DNA of 38,014 nucleotides from Candidatus Woesearchaeota archaeon (GTDB lineage: Archaea > Nanobdellota > Nanobdellia > Woesearchaeales > JACPBO01), in the NCBI GenBank assembly GCA_030651135.1, contig JAUSCS010000004.1, positions 1 to 38,014 of the forward strand. Direction: 5' to 3'. Position 1 is the first letter of the stretch. The number at the start of each line of letters is the position of its first letter. The notes under the pieces were generated by a model. The model worked only from the letters and a program-made list of their open reading frames with translations, was not told where the DNA came from and did no database searches. This document shows, one piece after another, positions 37,704 through 38,014 of the stretch. Both the position numbers and the translations under genes were made by a program.

Positions 37704-38014
37704 ATGGGAACAATAATTTTTTGGATAATTGTCGTTATCGCGGGCTACGCCGTTTTGCGAAAGTTTAAGCTCATACCGAAACTTATTGGAATCAGGTTCG
37801 GCATTGGGACAGGAAGTTCGGTTATTAACGAAAACAATATCGTTGAGCAATGGTCGCAACTTCTTGTGGGTATGAGTGGCAAGGGCGAAGAACTCTTGAA
37901 AGTAATCGCCCGAAAACTTCAAGAGTTAAATATGCCGAGCGTTACTTTTTTGCGAAAGGAAGCGACCTTCGGCGGTTCAAACAATAAATACGAGTTTATT
38001 TGGATGAGGCACGA
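37704..38014 (+). CDS. N-terminal part of a membrane-anchored protein of the mobile element (3' truncated by window)
   Basis: The frame starts at ATG 37704 and is open to the window end (103 codons). The first helix ('IIFWIIVVIAGYAVL', residues 4-18) is a membrane anchor. The soluble part reads 'NIVEQWSQLLVGMSGKGEEL' and continues with 'RKEATFGGSNNKYEFIW'. It follows the replication-relaxation gene by 81 bases on the same strand and is also GC-rich, so it belongs to the same element. In similar elements a transfer ATPase lies nearby; this part alone is not enough to name it. Confidence 0.6.
   Translation, partial: MGTIIFWIIVVIAGYAVLRKFKLIPKLIGIRFGIGTGSSVINENNIVEQWSQLLVGMSGKGEELLKVIARKLQELNMPSVTFLRKEATFGGSNNKYEFIWMRH

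Noticed and set aside
1-38014. tRNA, rRNA or CRISPR loci
   Set aside because: Reading both strands by eye for the TTCGAATC-type T-arm, conserved rRNA stretches and regularly spaced repeats gave nothing convincing. A covariance search would be decisive.
1-38014. Alternative genetic code (UGA as glycine)
   Set aside because: TGA ends genes such as ftsW at the expected length, and no in-frame TGA interrupts a conserved gene.

Overview
The window looks like a chromosomal segment of a Candidate Phyla Radiation bacterium (Patescibacteria), most likely Parcubacteria-like. The DNA is AT-rich over most of its length, genes are densely packed, many proteins are short with a single N-terminal membrane anchor, and housekeeping proteins are trimmed or divergent: AspRS without its GAD insert, an EF-P tip loop without the usual PGKG-type sequence, and a family-4-like uracil-DNA glycosylase without iron-sulfur cysteines. 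TGA is used as an ordinary stop (for example at the end of ftsW), which argues against the recoded Absconditabacteria and Gracilibacteria. Ribosomal protein L9 is present, which fits Parcubacteria better than the CPR lineages known to lack it. Lineage placement is inference.

Layout: 1-3.8 kb holds membrane or charged unknowns and a large HerA/TraD-like ATPase. 3.8-6.4 kb (minus strand) holds efp, a helix-hairpin-helix protein and a secreted PD40 beta-propeller, with REP-like palindromes between the last two. 6.6-21.7 kb (mostly plus strand) is a translation and cell-wall block: thpR, murC, tyrS, aspS, a PBP5-type carboxypeptidase, mraY, a cysteine-rich surface protein, a fused murL-murD, ftsW, murG and gltX. 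21.7-27.4 kb is accessory: a Xer-type recombinase, a YdeI-like protein, a three-gene restriction-like operon (EcoRI-type adenine methylase, an RX4H protein, a DUF262-HNH nuclease), a 92-aa unknown and a stand-alone LAGLIDADG endonuclease. 27.4-36.4 kb (almost all minus strand) is core again: uppS, rpmA (plus strand), pyrG, rplI, a CtpA-like protease, a DsbA-like protein with a membrane partner, a uracil-DNA glycosylase, a cupin and pyk. From about 36.4 kb GC content rises sharply and palindromes appear, followed by a replication-relaxation family protein. This looks like the left edge of an integrated plasmid or conjugative element.

The most striking observation is a 13-base word, TTATTGTGCGACA. 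It occurs exactly six times, and a seventh copy keeps its 11-base core. With base composition of about one third GC, roughly 0.001-0.002 chance copies would be expected on both strands of the window. Five copies separate successive units of the accessory stretch. Two lie inside core genes (murC and murL-murD) in different reading frames. The word could be a DNA-uptake or recombination signal that helps this lineage exchange cassettes, or a recombination site used by the adjacent Xer-type recombinase. Neither role is proven here.

Functionally, the cell-wall genes together give lipid II assembly (MurC, MurL/MurD, MraY, MurG), carrier lipid synthesis (UppS), septal polymerisation (FtsW) and trimming (PBP5-type enzyme). 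The fused MurL domain predicts that D-glutamate is made by epimerising UDP-MurNAc-L-Ala-L-Glu and not by a free glutamate racemase.
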